This document shows, one piece after another, positions 1-7,916 of a stretch of 44,396 nucleotides of DNA. Source of the DNA: JBFXIE01 sp050176255 (lineage in GTDB: Bacteria; Pseudomonadota; Gammaproteobacteria; Burkholderiales; Burkholderiaceae_C); NCBI RefSeq assembly GCF_050176255.1, contig NZ_JBFXIE010000028.1, one strand, 5' to 3'. The notes beneath the pieces were generated by a model that saw nothing but the letters and a program-made list of their open reading frames with translations, was not told the origin of the DNA and ran no database searches. The position numbers and the translations under genes are program-made. Each line of letters opens with the position of its first letter. Position 1 is the stretch's first letter.

Positions 1-124
1 CTGTATGCACAAGGTGCTCACGATCATCAACGCCGTTCTCAAATCCGGCGTGCCTTGGCAAGTGAGTTATCCACATGCTGGAGCTATCTCAAAATGACTT
101 GACTTTGAACACAGTTGCTCTCCC
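1..124 (+). mobile_element. IS110-like insertion sequence, 3' end
   Basis: This is one end of an insertion sequence that continues beyond the window. Positions 2-97 read as the last 31 codons of a transposase and end in TGA at 95-97. The tail (CMHKVLTIINAVLKSGVPW) resembles the C-terminal segment of IS110-family DEDD transposases; that family call rests on memory of the motif and not on a search. All 124 bases recur in inverted orientation at 44271-44394. Only about 17-27 bp of non-coding sequence separates the stop codon from the REP-like flank, so this is the short non-coding side of the element. The exact IS boundary cannot be set, because both copies abut the same TTGCTCTCCC sequence. Confidence 0.7.
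2..97 (+). CDS. IS110-family transposase, C-terminal fragment (5' end outside window)
   Basis: The open frame enters from the left edge and stops at 95-97. Visible residues run from CMHKVLTII to the final HAGAISK. IS110-family enzymes carry a helical C-terminal (Transposase_20-type) region with a catalytic serine, and a segment resembling KLLTILNA lies close to its end. The catalytic DEDD residues would lie upstream, outside the window. Whether the full-length gene is intact cannot be judged. Confidence 0.6.
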   Translation, partial: CMHKVLTIINAVLKSGVPWQVSYPHAGAISK

Positions 125-152
125 CCTGGGAGAGGGTGGGGATGAGGGCCTT
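119..152. repeat. REP-like palindrome next to the IS end
   Basis: CTCTCCCCCTGGGAGAG is an inverted repeat (CTCTCCC/GGGAGAG) followed by a G-rich arm, GGTGGGGATGAGGG. The same TTGCTCTCCC start lies directly beside the other IS copy at about 44270. It looks like a repetitive extragenic palindrome into which, or next to which, the IS inserted. Confidence 0.55.
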
Positions 153-183
153 CGGCTGGATTCAAGACCCGCCATCAGGCAAG

Positions 184-240
184 CCAAAAACGCCTCTAGC
201 CCAGGTAAATCAAGCGCTAGCAGCTATTATTTTTGATAAG
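184..240 (+). repeat. Dispersed AGCGCTAGCAGCTAT repeat, copy 1
   Basis: The core TCAAGCGCTAGCAGCTAT is followed by an AT-rich tail (TATTTTTGATAAGG) that carries the Shine-Dalgarno region of the crotonase gene at 250. The left part contains CCTCTAGCCCAGG. The same layout recurs near 12.36, 14.39, 30.9 and 44.15 kb. Confidence 0.7.
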
Positions 241-249
241 GGAGACACC

Positions 250-1038
250 ATGACATTTCTGACCATCGAACAGGGCGGCGGCATCCTCACCGCCACCATG
301 AACCAGCCCGAGACGCGCAACGCGCTCACCGGCAATACGGCAGTGCAGGAGTTCGTGCAGCTGTGCGACGCCGTGCGCAAGGACGCCAGCGTCAAGGTCA
401 TCATCCTGACCGGCGCCGGACCGGTGTTCAGCTCGGGCGGCAACGTCAAGGACATGAAGCGCTTCTTTGACGACGCGCTCACGCCCGACCTGATCCGCGA
501 GGAATACCGCCAGGGCATCCAGCAGATCCCGCTGGCGATGCACCAGCTGGACGTGCCGGTGATCTGCGCCGTCAACGGCCCGGCCATTGGCGCGGGGCTG
601 GATCTGACCTGCATGTGCGACATCCGCATCGCCGCCGACACGGCCACCTTTGCCGAGAGCTTCGTGCGCGTGGGCATCGTGCCCGGCGACGGCGGCGCCT
701 GGCTGCTGCCGCGCGCCGTGGGCATGGCCAAGGCCGCAGAGATGGCCTTCACCGGCGATGCCATCAGTGCCCAGGAGGCTCTGGCCTGCGGCCTGGTCAG
801 CCGCGTGGTGCCGGCCGAGCAGCTGCTGCCCACGGCGCGCGCGCTGGCCGAAAAAATCGCCGCCAATCCCGGCGCCGTGATGCGCATGACCAAGCGGCTG
901 CTGCGCGAGGGGCAGGGCGCCACGCTGGCGTCGCTGCTGGAGCTGTCGGCCGGCTACCAGGCCATCGCCCACAAGACGGCCGACCACCGCGAAGCCGTCA
1001 CCGCCTTCATTGAAAAGCGCGCGCCGCGCTTTCAGTGA
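250..1038 (+). CDS. Enoyl-CoA hydratase/isomerase (crotonase) family protein
   Basis: A 262-residue crotonase-superfamily protein, the usual length for the family. The ATG at 250 follows GGGAG; the frame stays open upstream, but only through repeat DNA. The oxyanion-hole segments are present (SSGGNVK near residues 61-67 and GAGLD at 114-118). The two glutamates that act in classical hydratases (rat E144 and E164) are replaced by D118 and F138. This argues against simple water addition and suggests an isomerase or another acyl-CoA reaction. The C-terminus (FIEKRAPRFQ) is typical of the family. It stands alone between the IS end and pssA, so context gives no substrate. Confidence 0.85.
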   Translation: MTFLTIEQGGGILTATMNQPETRNALTGNTAVQEFVQLCDAVRKDASVKVIILTGAGPVFSSGGNVKDMKRFFDDALTPDLIREEYRQGIQQIPLAMHQLDVPVICAVNGPAIGAGLDLTCMCDIRIAADTATFAESFVRVGIVPGDGGAWLLPRAVGMAKAAEMAFTGDAISAQEALACGLVSRVVPAEQLLPTARALAEKIAANPGAVMRMTKRLLREGQGATLASLLELSAGYQAIAHKTADHREAVTAFIEKRAPRFQ

Positions 1039-1107
1039 CCCGGGGCGCGCGCCTTATCAGCCAACGCGTACACGAAAAAGCCGGGGCAGGCGCTTGATAA
1101 TGCCGCC

Positions 1108-1728
1108 ATGGCATCTCCCCACAAACGCTTCTCGATGATCCGCGAGTTCCACCTCGCGGACTGGTTCACGCTGGGCAACGCGGTGTGCGGCGTGGGGGCG
1201 CTGTTCTCGTCGATGACTTACCTGGAAACGTCGGACGTGCGCCATGTGTACTTTGCCTGCGCGCTGGTGCTGGCGGCGCTGGTGTTCGACGTGCTGGACG
1301 GGCGCGTCGCGCGCTGGCGGCAAAAGACCTCGGCCATGGGGCGCGAGCTGGATTCGTTGGCCGACGTGATCTCGTTCGGCGTGGCCCCGGCCATCATCGC
1401 CTACGCCTGCGGCATGCAGGGCCTATACGACCGCGTGGTGCTGGCCTTTTTCGTGGCCTGCGGCGTGTCGCGCCTGGCGCGCTACAACGTCACGGCCGAG
1501 ACGCTCTCGGACGAGGGCGGCAAGGTCAGGCACTTCGAGGGCACGCCCATTCCCACCTCCATCGTGCTGGTGGGCCTGCTGGCGCTGGCCGCCAGCCAGG
1601 GCGCGGTGCGCGAGCAGTTGTGGCTGGGCAAGGTGCTGATTGCGGGCTTCAAGCTGCATCCGCTGGTGCTGCTGTTTGCGCTGTCGGGCTCGCTGATGAT
1701 CAGCCGCATCCGCATTCCGAAATTCTGA
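1108..1728 (+). CDS. pssA: CDP-alcohol phosphatidyltransferase, probably CDP-diacylglycerol-serine O-phosphatidyltransferase
   Basis: A 206-residue integral membrane enzyme. The family signature DG(x2)AR(x8)G(x3)D(x3)D is complete: DGRVARW, then G, then ELDSLADV, spanning roughly residues 63-90, followed by ISFGVAP, which is typical of bacterial phosphatidylserine synthases. Several hydrophobic helices follow. Known family chemistry is transfer of a CDP-linked diacylglycerol to an alcohol, here most likely serine, giving the precursor of phosphatidylethanolamine. The ATG at 1108 is used; an in-frame ATG lies at 1135. The gene is monocistronic and is followed 3 bp after its stop by a GC-rich repeat. 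The acceptor alcohol is inferred from the ISFG motif and not proven. Confidence 0.75.
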   Translation: MASPHKRFSMIREFHLADWFTLGNAVCGVGALFSSMTYLETSDVRHVYFACALVLAALVFDVLDGRVARWRQKTSAMGRELDSLADVISFGVAPAIIAYACGMQGLYDRVVLAFFVACGVSRLARYNVTAETLSDEGGKVRHFEGTPIPTSIVLVGLLALAASQGAVREQLWLGKVLIAGFKLHPLVLLFALSGSLMISRIRIPKF

Positions 1729-1731
1729 CAA

Positions 1732-1935
1732 CCCCCTGAGACGCTGACGCGCCTCGGCGCGGCCGCCAGAGGCGGCAGCTCTTCGGGGACGTCCAACCCT
1801 GCGCAGGCAGGCTTGGAGCCGCGCCCCTCAGCCCCTTCTCTCGCCGCGCTGCGCGCGGCGGGAAGGGGGACGCAGCCGGTGGACTGGCGAAGCCAGATCC
1901 ACGGCTGCCCTGGCCTGGGGCGCGCCTGTTTTTGC
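1732..1935 (+). repeat. Post-stop GC-rich repeat, copy P1 (long form)
   Basis: It begins CAACCCCCTGAG just after the pssA stop. It contains CCCCTTCTCTCGCCGCGC, a GC hairpin and GGGAAGGGGGACGCAGCC, and ends near GCCCTGGCCTGGGGCGCGCC. It shares these blocks with 31727-31850 and the 41.3-41.6 kb copies, but carries an extra stretch of about 60 bp. Confidence 0.6.
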
Positions 1936-2033
1936 CGCACTTCCTGACTCGGTGGCGGCGGCGCAGCGCGGGTACACTTTGCGGCTTCCAGGGGCCGCGG
2001 CGCGGCGCCTGCCTTTCCACCCCGATCCGCTCC

Positions 2034-2783
2034 ATGGCCGTTGACACGGCGGGCCACGCCCGCACCCTCCTAGACCTCAAGAGCGCCCAGCTGCCCGTGG
2101 TGGCCGTGGTGCTCAAGACCGTTGATGTTTCCGTCATCGCTGCCGAGCTGGCCGCCCGCAGGGCCGACGACCCCGAATTTTTTGACAATGACCCGGTGGT
2201 GATCGACCTGTCGGCCGTTCACGACGAGCCGCAGCCCATCGACTTTGCCGCACTGGTGCAGACGCTGCGCAGCCATCGCACCCGGCCGGTGGCGGTGCGC
2301 GGTGGCAGCGGCGCGCAGATGCAGGCGGCCCATGAAGTGGCGGGTCTGATTGCCGCGCCCGACGTGCAGCACGCGCGCGTGCAGCCCCCGCGGGAGGTGA
2401 TCCACGAGGTGGTTCGCGAGGTGGAGGTGGTGCGCGAAGTGCCCGTGCCGGCCCCGGGCACCGTGGTGGTGGACAAGCCGCTGCGCTCGGGCCAGCAGGT
2501 GTATGCGCGCGGCTCGGACCTGGTGGTGCTGGCCATGGTGAGCTTTGGCGCCGAGGTGATCGCCGACGGCAACATCCACGTGTACGCGCCGCTGCGCGGC
2601 CGCGCCATCGCTGGCGCCCGCGGCGACACCAGCGCCCGTATTTTCAGCACCTGCATGGAGCCGCAGCTGGTCTCCGTGGCAGGCATTTACCGCACCACCG
2701 AGACCGAGCTGCCCGACAACGTGCGCGGCAAGCCGGCCCAGGTGCGGCTGGACGGCGAGAAGCTGCTCATCGAGCCGCTGTGA
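2034..2783 (+). CDS. minC: Septum-site-determining protein MinC
   Basis: A 249-residue inhibitor of FtsZ polymerisation that blocks division at the poles. The N-terminal domain (about residues 10-120) is followed by a linker and the C-terminal beta-helix domain that binds MinD and dimerises (GQQVYARGSDL, then HVYAPLRGRAIAGA, then ARIFSTCMEPQLVSVAG). The ATG at 2034 was chosen because the upstream extension has no MinC homology and reads through repeat-like GC-rich DNA. The linker is unusual: it holds repeated Glu-Val units (EVIHEVVREVEVVREVPVP). minC is the first gene of minCDE, 52 bp before minD. Confidence 0.95.
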   Translation: MAVDTAGHARTLLDLKSAQLPVVAVVLKTVDVSVIAAELAARRADDPEFFDNDPVVIDLSAVHDEPQPIDFAALVQTLRSHRTRPVAVRGGSGAQMQAAHEVAGLIAAPDVQHARVQPPREVIHEVVREVEVVREVPVPAPGTVVVDKPLRSGQQVYARGSDLVVLAMVSFGAEVIADGNIHVYAPLRGRAIAGARGDTSARIFSTCMEPQLVSVAGIYRTTETELPDNVRGKPAQVRLDGEKLLIEPL

Positions 2784-2835
2784 CCGTATTTCCCTTTCTT
2801 ACTCCACAGACCGCAACGCAAGGACCTCTCAGAAC

Positions 2836-3651
2836 ATGGCCAAAATCGTCGTCGTGACCTCCGGCAAGGGGGGCGTGGGCAAGACCACCACCAGTGCCGC
2901 CTTCGCATCGGGCCTGGCGCTCGCCGGCCACAAGACCGCCGTCATCGACTTTGACGTCGGCCTGCGCAACCTGGACCTCATCATGGGCTGCGAGCGCCGC
3001 GTGGTGTATGACCTGATCAACGTGATCCAGGGCGAGGCCAACCTGAACCAGGCCCTCATCAAGGACAAGCAGTGCGACAACCTGTTCATCCTGGCCGCCA
3101 GCCAGACGCGCGACAAGGAAGCGCTGACGCAGGACGGCGTGGAAAAGGTGCTCAAAGACCTGTCCGACATGGGCTTTGACTACATCGTCTGCGACTCGCC
3201 CGCCGGCATCGAAAGCGGCGCGCTGATGGCCATGCACTTTGCCGACGAGGCGCTGCTGGTGACCAACCCCGAGGTGTCCAGCGTGCGCGACTCCGACCGC
3301 ATCCTGGGCATGCTCAGCAGCAAGACCCGCCGCGCCATCGAGGGCGGCGAGCCCATCAAAGAACATTTGCTGATCACGCGCTACAACCCGCACCGCGTGG
3401 AAGACGGCCAGATGCTGAGCCTGGAGGACATCCAGGACATCCTGCGCATCCAGCTGATCGGCGTGATCCCCGAGTCCGAAAGCGTGCTGCAGGCCTCCAA
3501 CCAGGGCCTGCCGGCCATCCACCTGACGGGCACCGACGTGTCCGAGGCCTACAAGGACGTGGTGGCGCGCTTTCTGGGCGAGGAAAAGCCCCTGCGCTTC
3601 ATCGAGGCGGTCAAGCCCGGCTTCTTCAAGCGCATCTTCGGCGGGAGGTAA
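2836..3651 (+). CDS. minD: Septum-site-determining ATPase MinD
   Basis: A 271-residue peripheral membrane ATPase of the ParA/MinD family. The deviant Walker A motif SGKGGVGKTT has signature lysine K11 and K16; DFDVGLRNLDL and DYIVCDSPAGIE follow as the switch and Walker B regions. The C-terminus (AVKPGFFKRIFGGR) is the amphipathic membrane-targeting helix. In the known system MinD-ATP recruits MinC to the membrane and MinE stimulates hydrolysis, giving pole-to-pole oscillation. The stop codon TAA at 3649-3651 lies just before minE, which suggests translational coupling. Confidence 0.97.
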   Translation: MAKIVVVTSGKGGVGKTTTSAAFASGLALAGHKTAVIDFDVGLRNLDLIMGCERRVVYDLINVIQGEANLNQALIKDKQCDNLFILAASQTRDKEALTQDGVEKVLKDLSDMGFDYIVCDSPAGIESGALMAMHFADEALLVTNPEVSSVRDSDRILGMLSSKTRRAIEGGEPIKEHLLITRYNPHRVEDGQMLSLEDIQDILRIQLIGVIPESESVLQASNQGLPAIHLTGTDVSEAYKDVVARFLGEEKPLRFIEAVKPGFFKRIFGGR

Positions 3652-3656
3652 TGGCC

Positions 3657-3923
3657 ATGTCCCTGCTGTCCTTCCTGCTGGGGGAGAAGAAAAAGACGGC
3701 CTCGGTGGCCAAGGAGCGCCTGCAGATCATCCTGGCGCACGAGCGCAGCGGCCGCGGCGTCGGCCAGCCCGACTACCTGCCCGCACTGCAGCGCGAACTG
3801 GTGGCGGTGATCTCCAAGTACGTGAAGATCAATGCCGAGGATCTGAAGGTGAACTTCGAGCGCCAGGACGACCTGGAAGTGCTCGAAGTCAAGATCGAGC
3901 TGCCCGACACGGCGGCCAAGTAA
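3657..3923 (+). CDS. minE: Cell division topological specificity factor MinE
   Basis: An 88-residue protein, the same length as E. coli MinE. The N-terminal MSLLSFLLGEKK is the membrane-binding and MinD-binding segment, AKERLQIILAHER is the anti-MinCD helix, and the C-terminal dimerisation part contains YLPALQRELVAVISKYV. The ATG at 3657 was preferred over the overlapping TAATG at 3651, because GGGAGG at 3643-3648 lies 8 nt before 3657 but only 2 nt before 3651. MinE drives ATP hydrolysis by MinD and confines MinC away from midcell. Confidence 0.95.
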   Translation: MSLLSFLLGEKKKTASVAKERLQIILAHERSGRGVGQPDYLPALQRELVAVISKYVKINAEDLKVNFERQDDLEVLEVKIELPDTAAK

Positions 3924-3960
3924 GCACTTGGGGCAAGCGCCCGGGCCACAGCCCTGGCGG

Positions 3961-4536
3961 CTACTTGTCCAGCGGGCCCGCCGCGCTGGCCGACAGGCGG
4001 CCCAGCGCGTGCTCGGTATAGAACACGCCGCCGTGGTACAGCAGGGGCGAGGCGCCCTCCCGGTGGCTGCAGTGCTCTACCTGGCCCACGAAGATCGTGT
4101 GGTCGCCCTCCACGTACTGGCTGCGGTTGGCGCACTCGAACACCGCCGCCGCGCCTTCGATCACGGGCGCACCGCTGAGGCCGGGCCGGTGGGCCACGCC
4201 GGCCCAGCGGTCGATGCCGCGCGTGGCAAAGCGCTCGGCCAGCGCGCGCTGGTTCACCGTCAGCACATTGATGGCGTAATGCGTGGCGCTGGTGAATGCC
4301 TGCAGCGAAGAGGATTTGTGCCCCAGGCTCCACAGCACCAGCGGCGGATCGAGCGACACCGAGTTGAACGAGTTGGCCGTCAAGCCGAACAGCGCCCCAT
4401 CGGCGCCGCAAGCCGTGACGATGGTCACGCCCGTGGCGAACATGCCCAGCGCGTCGCGAAACTCGCGCGGGGCAAAAGCAGGCGGCTGGCTGGCTGTCAG
4501 GGGGCTGGCGGACGGACGGGGCGGGGAGCTGTTCAC
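3961..4536 (-). CDS. Flavin reductase family protein (FMN-binding, HpaC/DIM6-NTAB type)
   Basis: A 191-residue protein. After a Pro/Ala-rich N-terminus of about 24 residues comes the flavin reductase-like domain: FATGVTIVTA, then GLTANSFNSVSLDPPLVLWSL, the usual flavin-binding start, then INVLTVNQ and VEGDHTIFVGQVEH. Family members use NAD(P)H to reduce FMN or FAD, often for a two-component monooxygenase; no monooxygenase is present here. The start appears to be GTG at 4536 with no clear ribosome-binding site, so the true start may be slightly internal. It is transcribed divergently from a TetR regulator with a palindrome between them, which makes local repression likely. Confidence 0.85.
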   Translation of the reverse strand: MNSSPPRPSASPLTASQPPAFAPREFRDALGMFATGVTIVTACGADGALFGLTANSFNSVSLDPPLVLWSLGHKSSSLQAFTSATHYAINVLTVNQRALAERFATRGIDRWAGVAHRPGLSGAPVIEGAAAVFECANRSQYVEGDHTIFVGQVEHCSHREGASPLLYHGGVFYTEHALGRLSASAAGPLDK

Positions 4537-4622
4537 GAGGGGGGAAGGCGCTCAGAAGGCGGCGCGGCAGTCAAATGCGGGTTGCCATTATCCGTCCGCC
4601 GCCGCGCCGATGGGGATGCGGC

Positions 4623-4640
4623 GCCGATAGGGTTATCGGC
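4623..4640. promoter_or_regulatory. 18-bp palindrome, candidate TetR operator
   Basis: GCCGATA-GGGT-TATCGGC has perfect 7-bp arms and a 4-bp spacer. It lies 26 bp before the TetR-family gene and 86 bp before the divergent flavin reductase gene. TetR-family proteins usually bind such palindromes in their own divergent promoter; binding here is inferred. Confidence 0.5.
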
Positions 4641-4666
4641 TCCCCGGTTACCCAAGGCTGGCTAAC

Positions 4667-5308
4667 ATGCAGCGCATGAATACCTTGCCCTTGCCCCGAC
4701 CGTCCTTCAAGGCGCAGATGCACCAGGCGCGCGAGGATGCCATCGTCGAGGCTGCCAGCCGTCTGCTGGGCGAAAAAGGCTTCGAGACCATGACGGTGGA
4801 CGAGGTGGCCGCCCACGCGGGCATTGCCAAGGCCAGCCTGTACAAGCACTTTGCCGGCAAGGACGACCTGTGCGCCGCCGCCATGGTGCATGTGGTGGAG
4901 CGCCTGCAGCGCGTGATGGACGGGCTACCCGCCGAGCTGACCGCCCTGCAGCGCCTGCAGGCGCTGCTGCGCTGGTCCCTGCATCGGCAACTGACCGAAG
5001 AGGTGCCGCTTTTGCCTGGCCGCAGCTCCGCGCTGGCCCAGGCGCTGCGCGACTGCGACGCCTACCAGGCGGCGATGCGGCAGGTGCATGTCCGCATCAG
5101 GGGCTGGGTCGTGCAGGCCCAGGCCGAGGGCGCGCTGCGCCGTGATCTGCCGCCCGAAGTGATCTTGTGCGCGCTGCTGGCACGCAGCGCAGACCCCATG
5201 TTGTACATGCTGCGCGACCTGGGCCATGCCGACGAGCGCATCATCGACTGGGTCATGGACATCTGCCTGAGCGGCCTGACCCCAGGGCCCGTCGCGTTGG
5301 CGGGCTGA
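4667..5308 (+). CDS. TetR/AcrR family transcriptional regulator
   Basis: A 213-residue predicted repressor. The N-terminal DNA-binding domain is clear: residues 25-71 hold IVEAASRLLGEKGFETMTV, then the helix-turn-helix VDEVAAHAGIAKASLYKHF and GKDDLC. The remaining 140 residues form the variable ligand-binding and dimerisation part. An alternative ATG lies 9 nt downstream (4676). It is divergent from the flavin reductase and its stop codon directly abuts the convergent uspA-like gene. The ligand cannot be predicted. Confidence 0.9.
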   Translation: MQRMNTLPLPRPSFKAQMHQAREDAIVEAASRLLGEKGFETMTVDEVAAHAGIAKASLYKHFAGKDDLCAAAMVHVVERLQRVMDGLPAELTALQRLQALLRWSLHRQLTEEVPLLPGRSSALAQALRDCDAYQAAMRQVHVRIRGWVVQAQAEGALRRDLPPEVILCALLARSADPMLYMLRDLGHADERIIDWVMDICLSGLTPGPVALAG

Positions 5309-5731
5309 TCAGCGCACCAGCAGCACCGGCACGTCGCAGTTGGCCAGCACCTGCGTGCTGACCGAGCCCATCACCAGTTTGCCCAGCGAGCCGTGGCCAT
5401 GCGTGCCCATGACGACCAGGTCGAACTTGCCGGACTCGGCCACCTTGGCGATGGTCTCGCCGGCATGTCCCACCTTGGTGACGGTCTTGAGATCCACACC
5501 GTGGCGGCCCATGAACTTGACCACGGGTGCCAGCACCTTGTCGCCCTCTTCGGCGTAGTACTTCTCTACCACTTCCTTGCCCAGCGCAGCGCGCGCGCGC
5601 GGGGGCAGTTGCGGCTGCACCGTGATGGCCGTGTAGGCGTGATTGGTGCCCAGCATTTCGTCATGCGCAGCCAGGTAGGCCAGCATTTTCTTGGTGTATT
5701 TGCTGCCGTCGACAGCGAGCAGGATGTTCAT
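5309..5731 (-). CDS. Universal stress protein, UspA family
   Basis: A 140-residue single-domain cytoplasmic Usp. The ATP-binding signature G-x2-G-x9-G-S is visible in GTHGHGSLGKLVMGSVS near the C-terminus, and the N-terminus (MNILLAVDGSKYTKK) carries the usual VDGS. ATP-binding Usp proteins accumulate in stasis or stress. CGGAGAA upstream serves as ribosome-binding site. The gene ends at the base next to the end of the convergent tetR-like gene. Confidence 0.93.
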   Translation of the reverse strand: MNILLAVDGSKYTKKMLAYLAAHDEMLGTNHAYTAITVQPQLPPRARAALGKEVVEKYYAEEGDKVLAPVVKFMGRHGVDLKTVTKVGHAGETIAKVAESGKFDLVVMGTHGHGSLGKLVMGSVSTQVLANCDVPVLLVR

Positions 5732-5957
5732 GTAAGGTTCTCCGGTAACGGGGTATCAGTCTAATCAGCGTCCGCGCCTGTGGCCCGGGAGGCAGCCCCA
5801 GGCCTGGCTCGTGGTTCCGTCGTGCGCCGACCTTGGGCGCAGGAGGCTGTCCAAACCGCAAATCACCGGCTGCAAACCCGGCCAGAGCGGTGCTGGCCGG
5901 GGCTTGCCTGTTGCCTTTGGCGCCTTGAATCTGACAGCCTCCTGACGCCCATAAGCA

Positions 5958-6803
5958 TCATACGGTCAGCACGCACTGCGGCAGAAAGCCGGCCTGTTCC
6001 GCTTTGCGGGCGTAGCCCAGCGGATTGGCCACCACGCGGCAGGACCAGGGCGTGCCGTCGGCATGGCTGCCCTGGGCCAGGTAGTCGCTGGGCGCGTGCA
6101 GGTGGCCATGCAGCCACAGGCGGGCATGGGGCAGGCAGTCGTCCAGGGCGCTGCAAAAACCGGCGGTGCCGGGCACCAGGCCGTAGCGCGGGTCGGCGCT
6201 GCGCAGGCTGGGCGCGAAATGCGTGATGGCGACTGTGGGGCCGTCATGAGGCTGGGCCAGGGCCTCGCGCAGCCAGGCCTGGCAGGCCAGGGCCTGGTCG
6301 CGCACCTGTGGCGCCAGAAACGGCGCGCCGCCGCGGGTGGTGCCGGTTTTGGCCAGGTAGTAATTGGCCGCGCGAAAGGCTTTCTCGCGCTGGCGCAGCC
6401 GCTGGCCCAGGTCGGTGATGGCGCCGTGGTCGGCCAGGGCGTCAAAGTCGCTCCATAGCGTGGTGCCCACCAGGCGCACGCCTTGCAGCACCGCGCTGGC
6501 GCGCTCCAGCCAGATCAGGCCCAGGCGGTCGCAGGTGCGGCGCAGGCGGTCGTGGGCCGCGTCGAAGTCCTGCATGTCGTACTCGTGGTTGCCGGGCACG
6601 AACACCACCGGCGTGGGCCAGCCGGCGTATTGCGGCAGGGGTGAAAAGCGCGCCAGTCCGAAGTCGTCGTCCGTCAGCTGCGAGCCGCTTTGGTACGAGC
6701 CGATGTCGCCGGCCAGCACCAGCAAGTCGGCGCCCGGGGCCGGGCTGGGGCTGAAGTGGGGGTGCACCTCCAGGTGCAGGTCGGACAGCAGTTGCAGCTT
6801 CAT
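5958..6803 (-). CDS. Metallophosphoesterase
   Basis: A 281-residue calcineurin-like phosphoesterase. The five metal-binding blocks are all present in order: SDLHLE (D8, H10), AGDIG (D33), PGNHEYD (N72, H73), AITHFAPS and HGHLHAPSDY. Family members hydrolyse phosphomono- or diesters with a dinuclear metal centre; the substrate here is unknown. No signal peptide is seen, so it should be cytoplasmic. It starts 6 bp after the stop of the LysR gene on the same strand, so the two are probably cotranscribed. Confidence 0.88.
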   Translation of the reverse strand: MKLQLLSDLHLEVHPHFSPSPAPGADLLVLAGDIGSYQSGSQLTDDDFGLARFSPLPQYAGWPTPVVFVPGNHEYDMQDFDAAHDRLRRTCDRLGLIWLERASAVLQGVRLVGTTLWSDFDALADHGAITDLGQRLRQREKAFRAANYYLAKTGTTRGGAPFLAPQVRDQALACQAWLREALAQPHDGPTVAITHFAPSLRSADPRYGLVPGTAGFCSALDDCLPHARLWLHGHLHAPSDYLAQGSHADGTPWSCRVVANPLGYARKAEQAGFLPQCVLTV

Positions 6804-6809
6804 GGGGTG

Positions 6810-7808
6810 TCAGGGTGCAGGAAACTCTGGCGCGTGATGGGCGCCGGCATGTTGCGCGCTGCGCGCGACGGCATTGCGCAGCCAGCGGTGGGCGGGGTCC
6901 AGGCTGCGGCGGCGGTGCCACAGCGCGTCCACGTGCACGGCGGGCAAGGGCATGGGCAGCGGGCGCCAGATCAGCTCGCCGCCTGCATTGGCTACGCCGA
7001 CAAAGTGATGCGGCAGTACGGTAAGCAGATCCGACGTAGCCACCACGCGGCCGGCGGTGAAGAACTGGTTGACGGTGAGCACGATGCGCCGGTCGCGCCC
7101 CAGCGCGGTGAGCGCCTCGTCGATGAAGCCATAGGGTTTGCCTGAAAAGCTCACCAGCAGATGGCGCGCGGCGCAAAACCGGTCCAGCGTCAGCAGCGCG
7201 CCTGCCAGCGGGTGGCCTGCGCGCATCGCGCAGACGTACTGGCCCTCGTACAGGCGTGCGCTGTCGTGCGCCACCAGGCTGTCGGACTGCGCCCGCGCGG
7301 TCAGGTCGGTCAGCACCGCCGGAAAGTAGCCCACCGCCAGATCAATGCTTTGGTCGTCCAGCAGACGGCGTGGGTCGCGCGTGGTCAGCGGCACCACGCG
7401 CAGCGAGATGCCGGGCGCCTCGCGTTCCACGATTTCGATTAGCGGCGGAATCAGCGTGGCGCCTGTGGCATCGGCCATGGCCAGCACAAACGTGGTCTGC
7501 GCCGTGGCCGGGTCGAAGTGCCCCGGCGCCAGCGACTCCTGCAGCTGCGCCAGCGCCTGGCGCACGGTGGGCCATAGCGCCAGAGCGCGCGGCGTGGGCT
7601 CCACGCCGTTGCCGCGGCGCACTACCAGCTCGTCACCCACGGCCTCGCGCAGGCGGCGCAGCGCATTGCTGACCGCCGGCTGGGTGATGGCCAGTTTCTC
7701 GGCCGCGCGGGTCAGGTTGCGCTCCGCCATCACTTCATCAAAAACCCGCAGAAGGTTCAGATCCAGGGTGCGGAAGTTCAGCGGGGCGGGGTCTGCATCA
7801 TCAAGCAT
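6810..7808 (-). CDS. LysR family transcriptional regulator
   Basis: A 332-residue LysR-type regulator. The winged helix-turn-helix lies at about residues 15-75 (LDLNLLRVFDEVMAERNLTR, then AITQPAVSNALRRLREAVGD), followed by the periplasmic-binding-like effector domain. The C-terminus is extended by about 20 residues. It is divergent from the membrane protein gene at 7917 across 108 bp that contains the AT-rich inverted motif ATATGAATGTCGATGATTC, a plausible self-regulatory site. Its partner in an apparent operon is the metallophosphoesterase. The effector is unknown. Confidence 0.92.
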   Translation of the reverse strand: MLDDADPAPLNFRTLDLNLLRVFDEVMAERNLTRAAEKLAITQPAVSNALRRLREAVGDELVVRRGNGVEPTPRALALWPTVRQALAQLQESLAPGHFDPATAQTTFVLAMADATGATLIPPLIEIVEREAPGISLRVVPLTTRDPRRLLDDQSIDLAVGYFPAVLTDLTARAQSDSLVAHDSARLYEGQYVCAMRAGHPLAGALLTLDRFCAARHLLVSFSGKPYGFIDEALTALGRDRRIVLTVNQFFTAGRVVATSDLLTVLPHHFVGVANAGGELIWRPLPMPLPAVHVDALWHRRRSLDPAHRWLRNAVARSAQHAGAHHAPEFPAP

Positions 7809-7916
7809 ATGAATGTCGATGATTCAACATATAAATTAGACAATGCACAGGGTAAACCCTAGGATTGCGACATCGCCCGGCAATTTCGCCACAAGCGGCA
7901 TCAAAGGGTTTTCATC

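Noticed and set aside
67..75. Perfect DnaA box TTATCCACA in the IS end
   Set aside because: It lies inside transposase codons, is single, and its second occurrence is only the inverted IS copy; there is no origin context.
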